From positions 496,001 through 560,000 of the forward strand of contig SRSI01000077.1 of assembly GCA_005656395.1 (NCBI GenBank): DNA of 64,000 bases. Direction: 5' to 3'. Of this stretch, positions 12,757-25,035 are shown one piece after another. The notes beneath the pieces were generated by a model. It worked only from the letters and a program-made list of their open reading frames with translations, did not search any database and was not told where the DNA came from. Numbering within the stretch: the first letter of the stretch is position 1; each line of letters opens with the position of its first letter. The translations under genes and the position numbers were made by a program. Source of the DNA: Strongyloides papillosus (lineage: Eukaryota > Nematoda > Chromadorea > Rhabditida > Strongyloididae).

Positions 12757-15700
12757 TTCAAGAAATGTTCTGGAATAATTAGAAACAAGTGAAGGTGGTA
12801 TTTTGACTAAAAATAATGCGATGAGAAAAAAAGAACATATGATGATATAGTAAAAATGTCATAACAATTCGTTATAACATTAAAAAAGTATATATAAAAT
12901 TATATAAAGGTATAATGAGATAATGTAGAAATTTTATAGTTATAAACTTTTTTTATATTAGAATATATTTTAAGATAGTAAAGTTATTATAAATCTAATA
13001 AATAAACATAAAATTCTAAGCTTTATACTTATATATATATAGGAAAAATGAGTCTATATCTATCATCTAATCGATGTTGAAAAGAGGACAAAAATATAAT
13101 AGAAATAGAAAGTACTCTTGTTAGTGTGGGTCATTTTTCCTTCTTCTGACTTAATTCGCGCATGCATTATCATATGAAAATGTTTTCTAGAGTGAATACC
13201 AATGCATTTTTTTACCTTAATAATAAATAACATTACAATTCAAGTGGAATAAATGACTTATAGTAATTAACGAAAAACAATTTAATGCATATAAGATTAA
13301 TAATAATCATTAACAGATATATATTATTTATTTATACATTTTTTTTGTAATTTTTACACATCCCCTTCAATGGAATATACTTTAACATTAACTAAACATT
13401 GTTATTTGGAAAAAATAAAAGTTTACAAATTTGATCAATTTGACATTTGTAAATAATTAATCAATGAAATAATACACATTTATATAATGGAGAATATATA
13501 ATTTTTTTCTGGAACGTTAGAAAACGATAGAAATGTATGACTAAAAGCGTATATAAAAGTTTTCATTATCTTGTTACTCGAAAAATCAACTAATTAAAAA
13601 AAATACTTACTTTATTTTTTAAAATTTATTTGTTGTGTTACAAGTAATGATGTGATCATTTGATTTTTAATCAAGAGAGGTAATTTTGAAATACTTCATT
13701 AATTGACATTATCGTAATATTTAAGTGAAATCGCTTAATTTTTAGAAAAAAAAAGATAAAATAATTTATTATTATTTTAAATTAGCTGTTTTGTGTATGT
13801 ATATATTTGTTAATAAATATATGTAAAAATATTATAACATATTTGTTTTATTTAACTATCTTTTTACAAACAAATGTTGTAATAATAATACATTTCTTTA
13901 AGCACTTGTAAGTATTTAAATAATAATTATACTTAATTTATTAAAAGATTTCCTTATTCACTTAATTAGCTTCTTTAAATGATTTTTAAAGTGGTAGTTA
14001 TTTATTGTGAGTAAAAGTTAAAGATTGTTAACAAGTTACATTTATTCTATTTAACTATATACTCCGTTCTTTCATTCTAATTTCCTCTTCCTTTTGAACT
14101 TTAACTAAATAAATTTGATAAACTTTTTACTTTATCTATGTTCACATAATAATGAACCTGAAAGTTGATTTTATAATATAGCAATGCGCAAGATCTTTTC
14201 ATTACCTTATCACTTTAACTACAATTGTACTAAAATACATTTATTAGTAAATGTTTCACTTATCATATTTAATTATTAACTATGTAACTTCCACAAACTA
14301 TATATTACCTATATTATATATATATTTATTGCAATTACTTTTTAAACTGACATAAGAGATCTTTTAACATATAATATTATCTTTGTCAATTCTTGTAATA
14401 ATATTATTTAACTTAATCTATCTCCAATTTATTGTTTTAAATTATTTTTCAAAGTAATTTTAAAGCACCTTTTTCATTGATCAGGTTAGGTAGCAGCAAA
14501 AATGATCATTTAAAATATAGGCTTGTGATTACTTTAGAAAAATATTATATATAAATGATATATCAAGTTGATATTGGAAGAGATAAACTAAAATATAGTA
14601 CAAGGAAGACATTATTCTTGTCTTCCCCCACTTCTTCTCATCCCTACCTTAACTTTTTTTATATTTCTTATCAATGACATGTCTATGATATCATATATAC
14701 TTACTAAAATTCATTATATTTTCTTATTGTTTTTTACTTTTCAAAATCATAGATACATTTATAAAGAAGATATAAATAACACATTCATATGATTATATTT
14801 CTTCATTCAATGAGTAATATAAAATCTCAAGATTTCTTTATGTATAACTTTTAATATCATTACTTTTAAAACATATAATGGCACAAACAATTACTTTATT
14901 ATCCAAAATAAGATGGTGTGTTTATACATATTTATTTATAAATATAAATTATATATATACATTTGTAAATAATTTTTCATTTTAAACGAATATTATTGAT
15001 CTTATCATTCATTTCCATGCCTCTGTTTCATTTTAACGACCTTCCATTATCAAATTGCCTTTTTCTATTCTTCTTCATAAACTGTCACTTCTACCATTTT
15101 CCTAATCAGTTGGCAAGATGTTAGGTCATGACAATTAATAATACCATATCCTAAAATTCTAACAATATTATTATTTTCAAGTTAATATTTCCTTATTATT
15201 AATCAACTATCAATTATTTTTATTATCTTTTTTATTAACTTTTTTAAAAAATAAAGTTACATAAATCACTTTTTTAAAATTAACTTTTATGTTTAATTAT
15301 ACACTAGTATATATATTCTTTTTTCTTTTCTTTTTTTTAAATTTAATCCATGATCAACAAAAAATTCAAGTAGGCTAAAAAATGTATACAGTAAAATTTA
15401 GTATATATTTATTTTTATCTATATGTACATTTAAATATAAATTTATTTTTTTATCATCAATAAAAAATTATTTATAAAGTATTACTATCGTCAAGTATTG
15501 CCTTAATTATACAGGTTACTCAAAAGACCTTATATATAACATTTAATTTTTAGTGATTAGAGAAAGTAATGTTGAAAAGTATTAATTTATAAATTTGTTT
15601 TAACGTTACTAGAAAATAAACTGCACTATTTCCTTAACATTGATCAAATGATAAATTTTATGATTAAAAAATTGCCTTATTAAAATTGTTCTTGTTATTA

Positions 15701-17371
15701 CAAAACCATTTTATTCCATTTTTCATTATCTTTCTTTTCTTTACTATTAAAATCACTTTTTATTGATGTTGTTTTTGCAAAACTTTGAGTATTTACACTT
15801 TTTAAATAACATATTTTTTCCCTAGTCTTTAATTAATAAAGATATATTTTCTTTCTTTATTTGTGTCTTTTATAGATATTTTTTATGACAAAAAATTGTA
15901 TCACGTTATAAAGTGACATCATATGTTTCACTATTCCTTTTTTATATGAATTATATTATAATTAATATTTATAACTTGTATGTTATCACCTCTTAAAGTT
16001 TGATCATGACTCATAATATTCCCTTATTGACAGTTTTCATTTCACACTTTGATAGTTGTAATGGTAAGACAAAAGTTTTATAATCAAAATCATTATTCAA
16101 AAATTTCTTATCAAAATTAATTCTCTTTTTAAAATTTCTGATATAGTAATAATGTTTTATCAATATTCTTATCATCAACATTTTCTAAAATAATAATAAT
16201 AAATTTGGTTTTTCTTCTAACATATCATTCTGTCTTTTTAAAATGTTTCATGATATTATATATATATTTTATACATAAATTATCATATACTTTGTATATC
16301 TCAGAAGAGTAAGAAGAATTAAGTATGTACATGTTTATTTTCATTTATTTGATATTTATCACTCATCTCTTTATATCTCAAAATCACTAGACATGTTACA
16401 ACATCTATAAAGACAGTTGGTTTTAATAATAATTTGTTGTTAATGATTTCTCAATAATAAAATTATATGATGATAAGTTTATTAAAAACGAAAATGAATA
16501 ATTTTAAGAAAAACAAACGTCTAGGTTGATTTTTACTTTTATTAATCCTTTTTCGGACTATTAAAATTTATAAATAATTTACTTTTTCTCGTTTTTATTA
16601 GTTATACACATATAAATGTAGATATTATTATAAACATATAACAGTAGAAAAAGAAGAGAAGGTGAATGATAAGGAGAAGATATATGTCTACTAGTAAAAA
16701 GTATTGTGGAAAGTTAAAAATAGAACAACTTATTTGTTAATGTTTCAAGGACTAATTAGAATTATATACATATATAACATAACAATCGCCATTACTTTGA
16801 TTTTTATATACACATCATTCATCATTTTAAAAATTATAATAAAAATTTGTATTCAAAATGTTAAAATTATGTTTACTTTTTATTTAAAAATTTTGCTAAA
16901 CATAATATTTACAGAATTGTCAAAATTATTTTATTTTTTTGTATTTGTATTTTTTAAATTCATTCTAAAGTGTATTTATAATATGTAAAGATATGGAAAC
17001 AACTAGAGAAAAGACCTTTTTTTAGAAAAGTTTAGATAATTTCTTATCAATCATTTATTCTTTTCACCCAGATTTTCCTTTGGAAATTTTTTAATTTTTG
17101 TCTACATATACATAACTTTTTACTAATGTTTCATAGACATTTTTTAGTGCTTTCAATCATAATATATACAATTTTTCTTTTTTATTAATAATTAAATTTT
17201 AAGAATTACAAATAAAATGTTATTTTATTTATTTTTTTATTTATAAAATATTAAACTTTTAATTTATCTTTAGACAAATCTTTTTTATTTAATTGGGTTT
17301 TTTTAACATCAAATTACATTTTAAAATATATATATTTTTAAATCTATATAAATCGAAGGAAGGTATATAAA
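12757..17371. other. Long AT-rich region between divergent mec-17-like and yap-1-like genes
   Basis: 4.6 kb with no supportable gene. The middle (about 13.9-16.4 kb) is relatively rich in T and C on the plus strand, with many short TTATCA, TTCATT and TTCTT words, and 16.64-16.69 kb is purine-rich. The frame at 16704-16988 is phenylalanine/isoleucine-rich and of chance length. It is the longest gene-free stretch left of 54.7 kb and would contain the promoters of both flanking genes, possibly also 5' untranslated exons of yap-1. Confidence 0.5.
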
Positions 17372-19137
17372 ATGTCAGCATCTGCTAAAAAACGTGCCGT
17401 GACAGCTAAACAACAAAAAAACCAATCTAATTCTAATGGACATATACAATTTAATAAAAATGTAGAAGATACTCATAAGTCACTACAAGAATTAATAAAT
17501 GCTGGTGTTCAGGGTCCAACAAGATCAAGTAATCACTTTAGAAAAAATGAGGTATAATATATTTAAAATTTTTAATTTTAATTTATATTAACTTTCAGTT
17601 ACCAGCATCATTTTATATTCCTCGAAGTGCATGTAAATCAAGAGGAAGTTCAGCTCATAGTATTGATGTTTCTAGTGATGATGGTTTGGGCTCCTCTCCA
17701 CGTCACACAATATCTCCAAGTTCATCATCATCAGTTAATATAAGTGGTGGATTTCCAACATATCCTGATCAACATGTTGTTTCTCACACAAGGCAAGCTT
17801 CAGCTCCAGCCTTAATAAATTATGAAAATAATGTTCAAACAGGTGGACATGGAATAAATCACAATATTGCTAAACAACAATATCTTCATTCGACATCTCA
17901 TCAGAATACTATGGCAACTAAACCACCAGTAGCACATCATAATAAATTTATTGTTCCACCTCCAAATAATAGTAATAATACCACAGGTCCATATAATTAT
18001 TTTTACAATCAAAATCAGGGACAACATCAAATGTCACAATCAGGTATGACTTCAGATTATCCTCCTTCTACTCAAGTTTCACAACACATGGCTCATTCAA
18101 GAAGTGCTAAATCATGTGATTTCGATATTATTCAACATAATGGAATTCTAAATCATAGTTCAAATCCAAATATAGATTACTCATCATCATATAACCCACC
18201 ATCAATTGATATGAGACAATTAAATTATCCATCTTCACAATGGATAAGTGGAAGAGAAAAAAGTCAAAGTTGTGATCCAATGACAATACCTTATCAAGGA
18301 TCATCTAATAATGATTTAATAAATATTCCCAAACAACCACAAACTCCATTACCACATGGTTGGGAGCAAGTATTTGATGATCGGGGGAATCCATATTTTG
18401 TTGATCATAACACACAATCAACAACATGGTATGATCCAAGAATACCAAAAGAGGAACAAGGAGAAAGTATAAGAAGAAGACTATTAAATATTAATGGACA
18501 AACACAACAATATCATCAAAATTTCCAAAATCTTCCTACACAAAGAAGTATTCAAGCTGGTAGACAAAACAATGATCAACAATCACCTTTTATGTCACCA
18601 ACTCATCATCATCAACAACAAATAAGAAGTTCAAATGTTATGAATAATCATATGATAAGAGCCTCAAATATGCAAAGAGTCAATCAATTAAAAGACGAGA
18701 GAAATCATTTACTAGAAAGACAGCAACAACTATCAAAGATGGGTTTACTTGATAAAGGTCCACAAGAAAGTAGTCAAATATTTCAGTATTCTCAAAATTC
18801 TATTCCAGCACCAAATCATCAACATTTACATACAAATTATCAAGGACCACAAAACAATAATTTTGGCCATTCACTATATAATCAAAATTTGTCACCTTCT
18901 TCATCTGGACAATCACCGTATAATATGGATTCAATGCAATCACCTATAAATGATAATGTAATGGATGTTGAATTCACGGGAATGCCAAATAATATTGAAA
19001 TAAGAGGGGATAATAATAATTATTTTGATCATTCTTTATTAGAACCATCAATAACACAAATGGATCCAAGAGAATTTGATCAATATCTTCAAATAGCTGA
19101 CATCAAAAAGGAAAATACTGGATCATCAATGAGCTAA
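17372..19137 (+). CDS. yap-1: YAP/Yorkie-type transcriptional co-activator with one WW domain
   Basis: Exons 17372-17551 and 17599-19137 with a 47 bp GTATAA...TTTCAG intron in phase 0; product 572 residues. Three features define the family. The N-terminal TEAD-binding region spans the intron: THKSLQELINAGVQGPT, then LPASFYIP. A single WW domain lies at about residues 310-342 (LPHGWEQVFDDRGNPYF ... TTWYDPR). An LATS-type HxRxxS site, HTRQAS, sits at about residues 123-128, nearly the position of the human 14-3-3 site. The rest is Gln/Asn/Ser/His-rich and disordered, with a modest charged helix (VNQLKDERNHLLERQQQL) after the WW domain. YAP couples Hippo signalling to TEAD transcription factors in the nucleus. 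The C-terminus is acidic, as expected for an activation region. Confidence 0.9.
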
Positions 19138-20510
19138 CAATATCAATAGTTTTATCTGATTATTTTTATAAATTTCTTATTATGTGGTAATTTTAAAAAA
19201 AATTACAAGAAAATCTCTTAGATATAAGAAAACATATTTTTACTTGTAAAAAATTCAACTTTCTTCTTTCATTCATCCTTTTTCAAATCAAAGGAGAAAA
19301 ATAAAAAGAAAGGTAAAAATAATTTAAAAGAAAAAATTTAAATTTATTATTTGTACAAAAAGAAGTTAGAAAAAAAGTAAGCATTAAAAGAACTTTAAAA
19401 ATCAAATGGATATTACTACTCTGGAGACTAAAAAAATAAAATAGTGTTTACATAATAAAAATATATATATTTATTCGTTTGATGTGCCTCTAAAAGATAT
19501 CATGAAAACTACATATAAACATAAAAGGTTTTATTTTAATTATAATTTTTTCATAATGGCAATGTATTTATTTTGATTTCTTTCCTTATAAACAATTCAA
19601 TTACCCAAACTTTTTGTTTTATATTAATTTTCTGAAAAATTTAAATATGAAATAATTACTATTAATAATGTTTTTAAAGTTCATTATTAATAATATTTTA
19701 TTAATAGTTTTTTAGAAAACAACCCGAAATTTTGATATAAAAATATTTTAACAACTAATATTTTCGTTTGTCAATAGCAATATTACTAATCAAAGTTATA
19801 AAAATTTTATTACGAAGAAAATGACACTGATATTACAACTATTTGTTATAATATATTTTGAATTGATAAAAGAGATATTAAACGAAAGCACGTTAAAAAA
19901 GTTTACAAGCAATGCTTAATAATCCTCCAGATATCATTTGTTATCTAAGTAATGTATAAATAAAGAGAACAAAATAAAAACTTTTGATCTTGATAAAGCA
20001 TCGCGGTTATTCAGATCAAAAACAACTCAAAAAATAATTATTAATAATGACGAAAGTTTTATTTATTTGTTTTATGGTATCAATGTGAAATGTAATCTCA
20101 ACAAAAAAGTTAAAGTATTCAGAATATGTCAACTATTTTGTCAAAAGAATTGTGTAAAAAAACAACTATTAAAAAAGAATTAAGTATGCCTGATATAAAT
20201 CAATATGCTATATAGGAATGCCTAAATGGTTCTTTTTTTATAGTCTATCAAAGGTTCCAAAATAGCTAATGAATATTGTCAATATTACGCTCCTGAAAAA
20301 TACTATTGAATCTTAAATTTACTATAGAATATTAAATAAAAAAAATTTTAATTTAAAATGTTTTCAAAACTGATTTTTATTTAAATTTCTTGCAACTTTA
20401 AATATACTTTAAGAAATATATTTTGAATATATTAAATATGTTTATAATCTAATAATCGAAACCAAATTTATTTATAATCTTATAAGATAAAAAAATTATT
20501 ATTTAGAAAT
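19138..20510. other. AT-rich intergenic region
   Basis: 3' flank of yap-1 and upstream region of the next gene, both on the plus strand. A TTTAG acceptor-like site lies just before the ATG at 20511. No gene, repeat or RNA seen. Confidence 0.55.
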
Positions 20511-21140
20511 ATGTTAATATGTACATGGGAATCTTTATCAATTTTTTCTTGTATAAAGTTTTATTGGTGGATTTTCTCAGTTGGCGTTGGATTTCTTATT
20601 ACTTGTTCAGGACGAAGAACATTTGGTAAAAATAGTGATGCAAAATTTGGAAATTTTGACAAAGAATTTCTTCCTAACAATGATGACGTTTTAAGAAAGC
20701 CGAAAACAAATTCTCAACTATATGATGATGAAATACATATGCGAAGAAAGAAAAGTAGTAACAATGATGATAACGATGGACCTCCTAATGTATCTCTAAA
20801 GGGTAATAGAAATTTTGAGAATGAACTAGATATGACACAGACTCCTCCTGATAACGACAGCGATGAATGTAGTGATAAAAATAGGAGCAATAAAAATTAT
20901 TCATCAAAAAGGGAGAAGAATAAATTAAAGACATGCTTAAAATCACCAAACACTGCTAGTGATGATTCAATCAGCCATAAAAAAGTTTCATTTAATGAAA
21001 AAGTTAAAATACGTGTTGTTGAATCTGAAGACATGCCATCTCTTAGATCATCAAATGACTCAGATGGTCATAAAAGAAAATCAAAATCATCAATAAAATT
21101 AAATAGACTACGAACGAAAAAAAAAGATAATTTTGTTTAA
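20511..21140 (+). CDS. Membrane-anchored or secreted low-complexity protein with PP1-docking motif
   Basis: Single exon, 209 residues. The start follows TTTAG|AAAT, a plausible trans-splice acceptor. Residues about 8-32 form one hydrophobic segment with two tryptophans (FYWWIFSVGVGFLITC), either a signal anchor or an uncleaved signal peptide. The remainder is hydrophilic, rich in Asp, Asn, Ser and Lys, and ends strongly basic. Near residue 160 is HKKVSFNEKVKIRVVE, a good match to the RVxF-type docking motif (KVSF) for protein phosphatase 1, preceded by a conserved-looking CLKSP. I recognise no domain. A role as a PP1-targeting subunit at a membrane is possible but rests only on the motif. Confidence 0.6.
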   Translation: MLICTWESLSIFSCIKFYWWIFSVGVGFLITCSGRRTFGKNSDAKFGNFDKEFLPNNDDVLRKPKTNSQLYDDEIHMRRKKSSNNDDNDGPPNVSLKGNRNFENELDMTQTPPDNDSDECSDKNRSNKNYSSKREKNKLKTCLKSPNTASDDSISHKKVSFNEKVKIRVVESEDMPSLRSSNDSDGHKRKSKSSIKLNRLRTKKKDNFV

Positions 21141-21898
21141 AAATCATTAAATATAATATGAAATATTAATTAACAAGCATTTTCTAGTTGTAATTTAGAA
21201 TATAAAAGAAGTACGATAATATAATACATAAAATTTAATTTTGTTAATATTCATCTAGAAAACAACTTCTTTTTTTCAGTTTTTGAATCTTAAAAAAATT
21301 CTGAAATAGTCATTCTATGTATAGCAAATTTATAAATTGAATAATGATATGCAAAATAATTTAGCAATCCTTATTACATATTTAAATATAAACAATTAAA
21401 ACGTTTGTATAAACACCACTATTTTTTTTTAATTTTTCATCACTTCAAATATATTTTATGCATATGATATTTCATTTTAATTAAAATGTAAAGAAATTAG
21501 TACCATAATGAAATTTTTTCCATGACATAAATTTTATTTAAAAAAAATATAATTTGCACTATAATGAAAAAGTTTTAAAACGTCAATATAATGTGTAAAT
21601 TAAACTACAAAGTTTAATAAAGCATATTTTCTATGATATGACAGAAATGCACTGTTTTCTTTTAACAAAATTAATCAATTGATAAAAAATAACTAAAGTA
21701 ATTACATATTTTTTTATCTTTTTTAAAGAATCGGTTTTCCAAGATACCAAAAGCAATCCTTGTAAGAGTTATCACATTTTTTTAAACTTTTTCTACCAAA
21801 AATTTCAGTTGTTTATCTTATCTGTTAAATGTAAGTTGTCATAATCTTTTTTTGTATTATATATATAGAGCAAAATCACTTCAAATCATTAAATTTTA
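21141..21898. other. Intergenic region upstream of pyp-1
   Basis: AT-rich sequence between two plus-strand genes; nothing recognised. A TATATATATAG run lies about 30 bp before the pyrophosphatase ATG. Confidence 0.5.
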
Positions 21899-23396
21899 AT
21901 GTCATTAGTAGGAAATAAATCAATTCGTATTTTATCATTCCATCCTGAATTGTATCATCAATTTCGAGCACTTTTAATTGGTACACGTTGCATTAAGTTA
22001 CATCAATCTCCTGTAGAACAACGTCATATTTTACCTTCAACATTTATTAATATAAAAAGGTGTGTTATGCTTAATAATTTTTTCTTGCCAACTATACAAA
22101 GTATATGCTTGCAATAACTTTTACTGTGTATATAAAATATATTTATGAGATGAAATTTTTATTTTATCTATATATATTTTATCTGTCTCATCTTTTACAA
22201 TTAAAAAATAGTATGTATGCATCTTGGTGAGTTTTTAAATAGTCAATTTTAATATTTATAAGGTGTTGTAGATGTCTTACTCTTTTACAAAATATTTTTA
22301 CCCCCAATTTTATAAAGAAACACTTTTTAACAAATTATTATTATTCGTTATATATTATATGTTAAATATTCATTCATTTTTCTGAATAAGTTTCTATATG
22401 TGTTTACAATTTCTCAATAATTTTCTACTATTTAGGAGTGCATCTTCAAGAAGAAGTAATACTGATATGAAAATGACCTGTGAAAAATATTCAATTGAGG
22501 AACGTGGACAACTTAATACTCTAAGTTATAGAATTTTTATAAGTATGTTTTCAACTTTTTAAGATTTTCGTATTAATAATTTCAATATATTTTTAGAACA
22601 AGGAGAACATGTTATTAACCCATGGCATGATATTCCACTATTTGCTTGTGAGAATAGCAAAATCTATAATATGATTGTTGAAATTCCAAGATTCAGTAAT
22701 GCTAAAATGGAAATGGCTACCAAGGAAGCAGGAGCTCCAATTAAACAGGATGAAAAGAAAGGAATACCGAGATTTGTTCATAATATTTTCCCATTCCGTG
22801 GTTATCCATGGAACTATGGAGCGCTTTCTCAAACATGGGAAGATCCTAATCATATTGATAGTCATACAAATGCTAAAGGTGATAATGATCCAATTGATGT
22901 TATTGAAATTGGTTCTAAACAACATAAAGCTGGTGATGTTGTAAAAGTTAAAGCTTTAGGAATTGTTGCTTTATTGGACGAAGGAGAAACAGATTGGAAA
23001 GTACTCGCTATTGATGTAACAGACCCAATGGCTAGTCAAGTTAACGATGTTGAAGACGTTGAAAAATTTTTCCCAGGAGTTATTGCTCATTCAGTTCAAT
23101 GGTTTACCGTTTATAAAGTTCCAGCAGGTAAACCAACAAATAAATTCGCATTCGATGGTAAATGCCAAAATGCTGCTTTCGCTCATAAAATTATTGCCGA
23201 AACTCATGAATTTTGGAAGGCTTTGATTAAAGAAAAATCACCATCACTTAATACAGAATGTTTTGAGGCAGGTGCTGCCTTTGAAGCTGATAGAACAAAA
23301 TTTGATTCTTTACCAGGTTCTCATGCACCACTTCAAGCTCCAGCTGTCTATTCTCCATCTGTCGATGATGTATTTTACTACAATGGAAGTGATTGA
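21899..23396 (+). CDS. pyp-1: Inorganic pyrophosphatase
   Basis: Three exons: 21899-22059, 22436-22542 and 22597-23396. Introns are 376 bp (GTGTGT...TTTAG, phase 2) and 54 bp (GTATGT...TTTTAG, phase 1); product about 355 residues. The catalytic domain lies in exons 2-3 and carries the family I signature GDNDPIDVIEIG, plus HNIFPFRGYPWNYGALSQTWEDP and GKPTNKFAFDGK. It hydrolyses pyrophosphate to two phosphates, driving biosynthesis. Exon 1 encodes an arginine/histidine-bearing N-terminal extension of about 53 residues beyond the usual start, possibly a mitochondrial presequence. An in-frame ATG (MKMTCEKYS) early in exon 2, behind an acceptor at 22435, could give a shorter cytosolic form. Exon 1 is supported by phase and splice sites only. 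Confidence 0.88.
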
Positions 23397-23754
23397 CAAT
23401 TGAATTTCAAATATGAAAATTATTTTTACTCTAAGTTGTGATAGAAATCTTTTTTAAAAAATAAATATGTATTTTCAATAAAGCATGCTATTGATATTTA
23501 TTCTGTATAATATAAAATATAAGCATCGTTGTATTAGAAATATTATTATCTCTGTTTTTTATGTATACATTTTTAAATATATTAATATCCATGTAAAAGG
23601 AGAAAGAAATATATAGGTGGTAAGACAAAATGGTAAGACAAACGTGCATAATTATATATAGTATTAACTGGAAGCCATTTTCATATTTATATTTTAATAT
23701 AAGGTTGTTGAGGAAGTTTTAATATATTAGATTTTTTCCATAGATTTGTTCTAC
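23397..23754. other. Short intergenic region between pyp-1 and the JNK-like kinase
   Basis: 358 bp of AT-rich 3' flank and promoter. Contains AATAAA near 23478 and a duplicated ggtaagacaaa word near 23619-23642. The close same-strand spacing allows, but does not show, co-transcription. Confidence 0.5.
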
Positions 23755-25035
23755 ATGGTGAGGGAATCATTTTTTTATATTCTTTAAAGTTTTATTTTAC
23801 AGAATCTAGATAATTCCTTAATTATTTTAAATGAATTTTCAAGTTATTATGATGTTATTATCGATACAGCAAATATTTTAACCATACCAAAAAGATATAT
23901 TTTTGTTAAAATAATAGGTTCAGGTGCCCAAGGTGTTGTATTTTCAGCATTTGATTTAATAAATTTTAAGGAAGTTGTAATAAAAAAACTTATTAATCCA
24001 TTTTCAAATGAATTTAACGCTAAAAGAGCATACAGAGAGCTTTGTTTGCTTTCGGGAATCAAGCATTCTATGGTATGTTTTTATTAAAATAGTTTAAATT
24101 TAAAATATTTGTTAGATAATTCCTATGTACAGTATGTTTACACCACAAGAAACACCAGAAACACTAAGAGACATATATTTTGTAATGGAAAAAATGAATG
24201 GAACAATAGATAAATGTTATGAAAAAATATTAGATCATACAAGGATTTCGTTTTTGACGTATCAAATTCTATGCGCATTGAAGCACCTACATTCCTCTGG
24301 TGTTATTCACAGAGTATGTATCTAAAAATTAGTATAAAAAGTTGTTTTTAGGATTTAAAGCCAAATAATATTGGTTTAAACAATGATTGTACAGTTAAAT
24401 TACTTGATTTTGGTTTATCTCGTTGTACAGAAAATCAATTACATTTTACAAAAAATGTCGTCACATTATTTTACAGAGCCCCAGAAGTTTTATTAGCATT
24501 AAAATATAATGAAAAAATAGATGTATGGTCTGTTGGGTGTATTATGGCGGAATTAATAACAGGGAAAGTATTTTTTAATGCACGAGATGAACTATCACTA
24601 TGGGATAGCATAGTAGATAAACTTGGAATTCCTAATGAAAACTTTTTAAAAGGTATACCACCTATTTTAAAAGAATATTTACTAAAAGAATATAAATCTA
24701 AAGAGGTGGATTTTAAAAAATACTTTCCTGATACACTTTTTGATAACTCTTCACCAGATAATAAACCTATTCCAATAGAATTAAATGGTGATAATTGTAG
24801 GGATGCATTAAAAAAAATGTTAACAATTGATCCAGATGAAAGAATGTCTGTTGATGAAGCGTTAAATCATCCCTATTTTAGAGTTTGGAGGAATGAAGAA
24901 GAAATTTCAAATGGACAACCTGAAATATATAATCCAAACATTGAAAACACAAAATTTTCTATCAAAGAATGGAAGCAATTAATATTTAAAAATTTAAAAA
25001 AATATGAACTTTCGAACAATATTTTTATTAAATAG
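23755..25035 (+). CDS. Divergent JNK-family MAP kinase lacking the TxY tyrosine
   Basis: Four exons: 23755-23757 (ATG only), 23803-24072, 24116-24313 and 24352-25035; introns 45, 43 and 38 bp, all phase 0. Product 384 residues, matching JNK length. The JNK-like order is clear: IGSGAQGVVFSAFD glycine loop, VVIKKL lysine, NAKRAYREL, FTPQET, HLHSSGVIHRDLKPNNIGL, DFGLSR, then FYRAPEVLL, VDEALNHPYFRVW and IKEWKQLIF. The kinase core is intact (Lys, HRD Asp, DFG Asp). The activation loop keeps its length, but the TPY of JNK reads TKN, so the phosphorylatable tyrosine is missing, and the following VVTRYYR reads VVTLFYR. The kinase may be regulated without dual phosphorylation, or be a diverged paralogue beside a normal JNK elsewhere. 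A KGB-like relation is possible. Confidence 0.85.

Noticed and set aside
16704..16988. 94-codon plus-strand frame upstream of yap-1
   Set aside because: About one of this length is expected by chance; its Phe/Ile/Lys composition simply mirrors AT-rich DNA.
18162..18180. Second LATS site HSRSAKS in YAP
   Set aside because: The serine is one residue off the HxRxxS consensus.
22638..22944. Frames overlapping pyrophosphatase in other phases
   Set aside because: Shadows of the conserved pyrophosphatase coding sequence.
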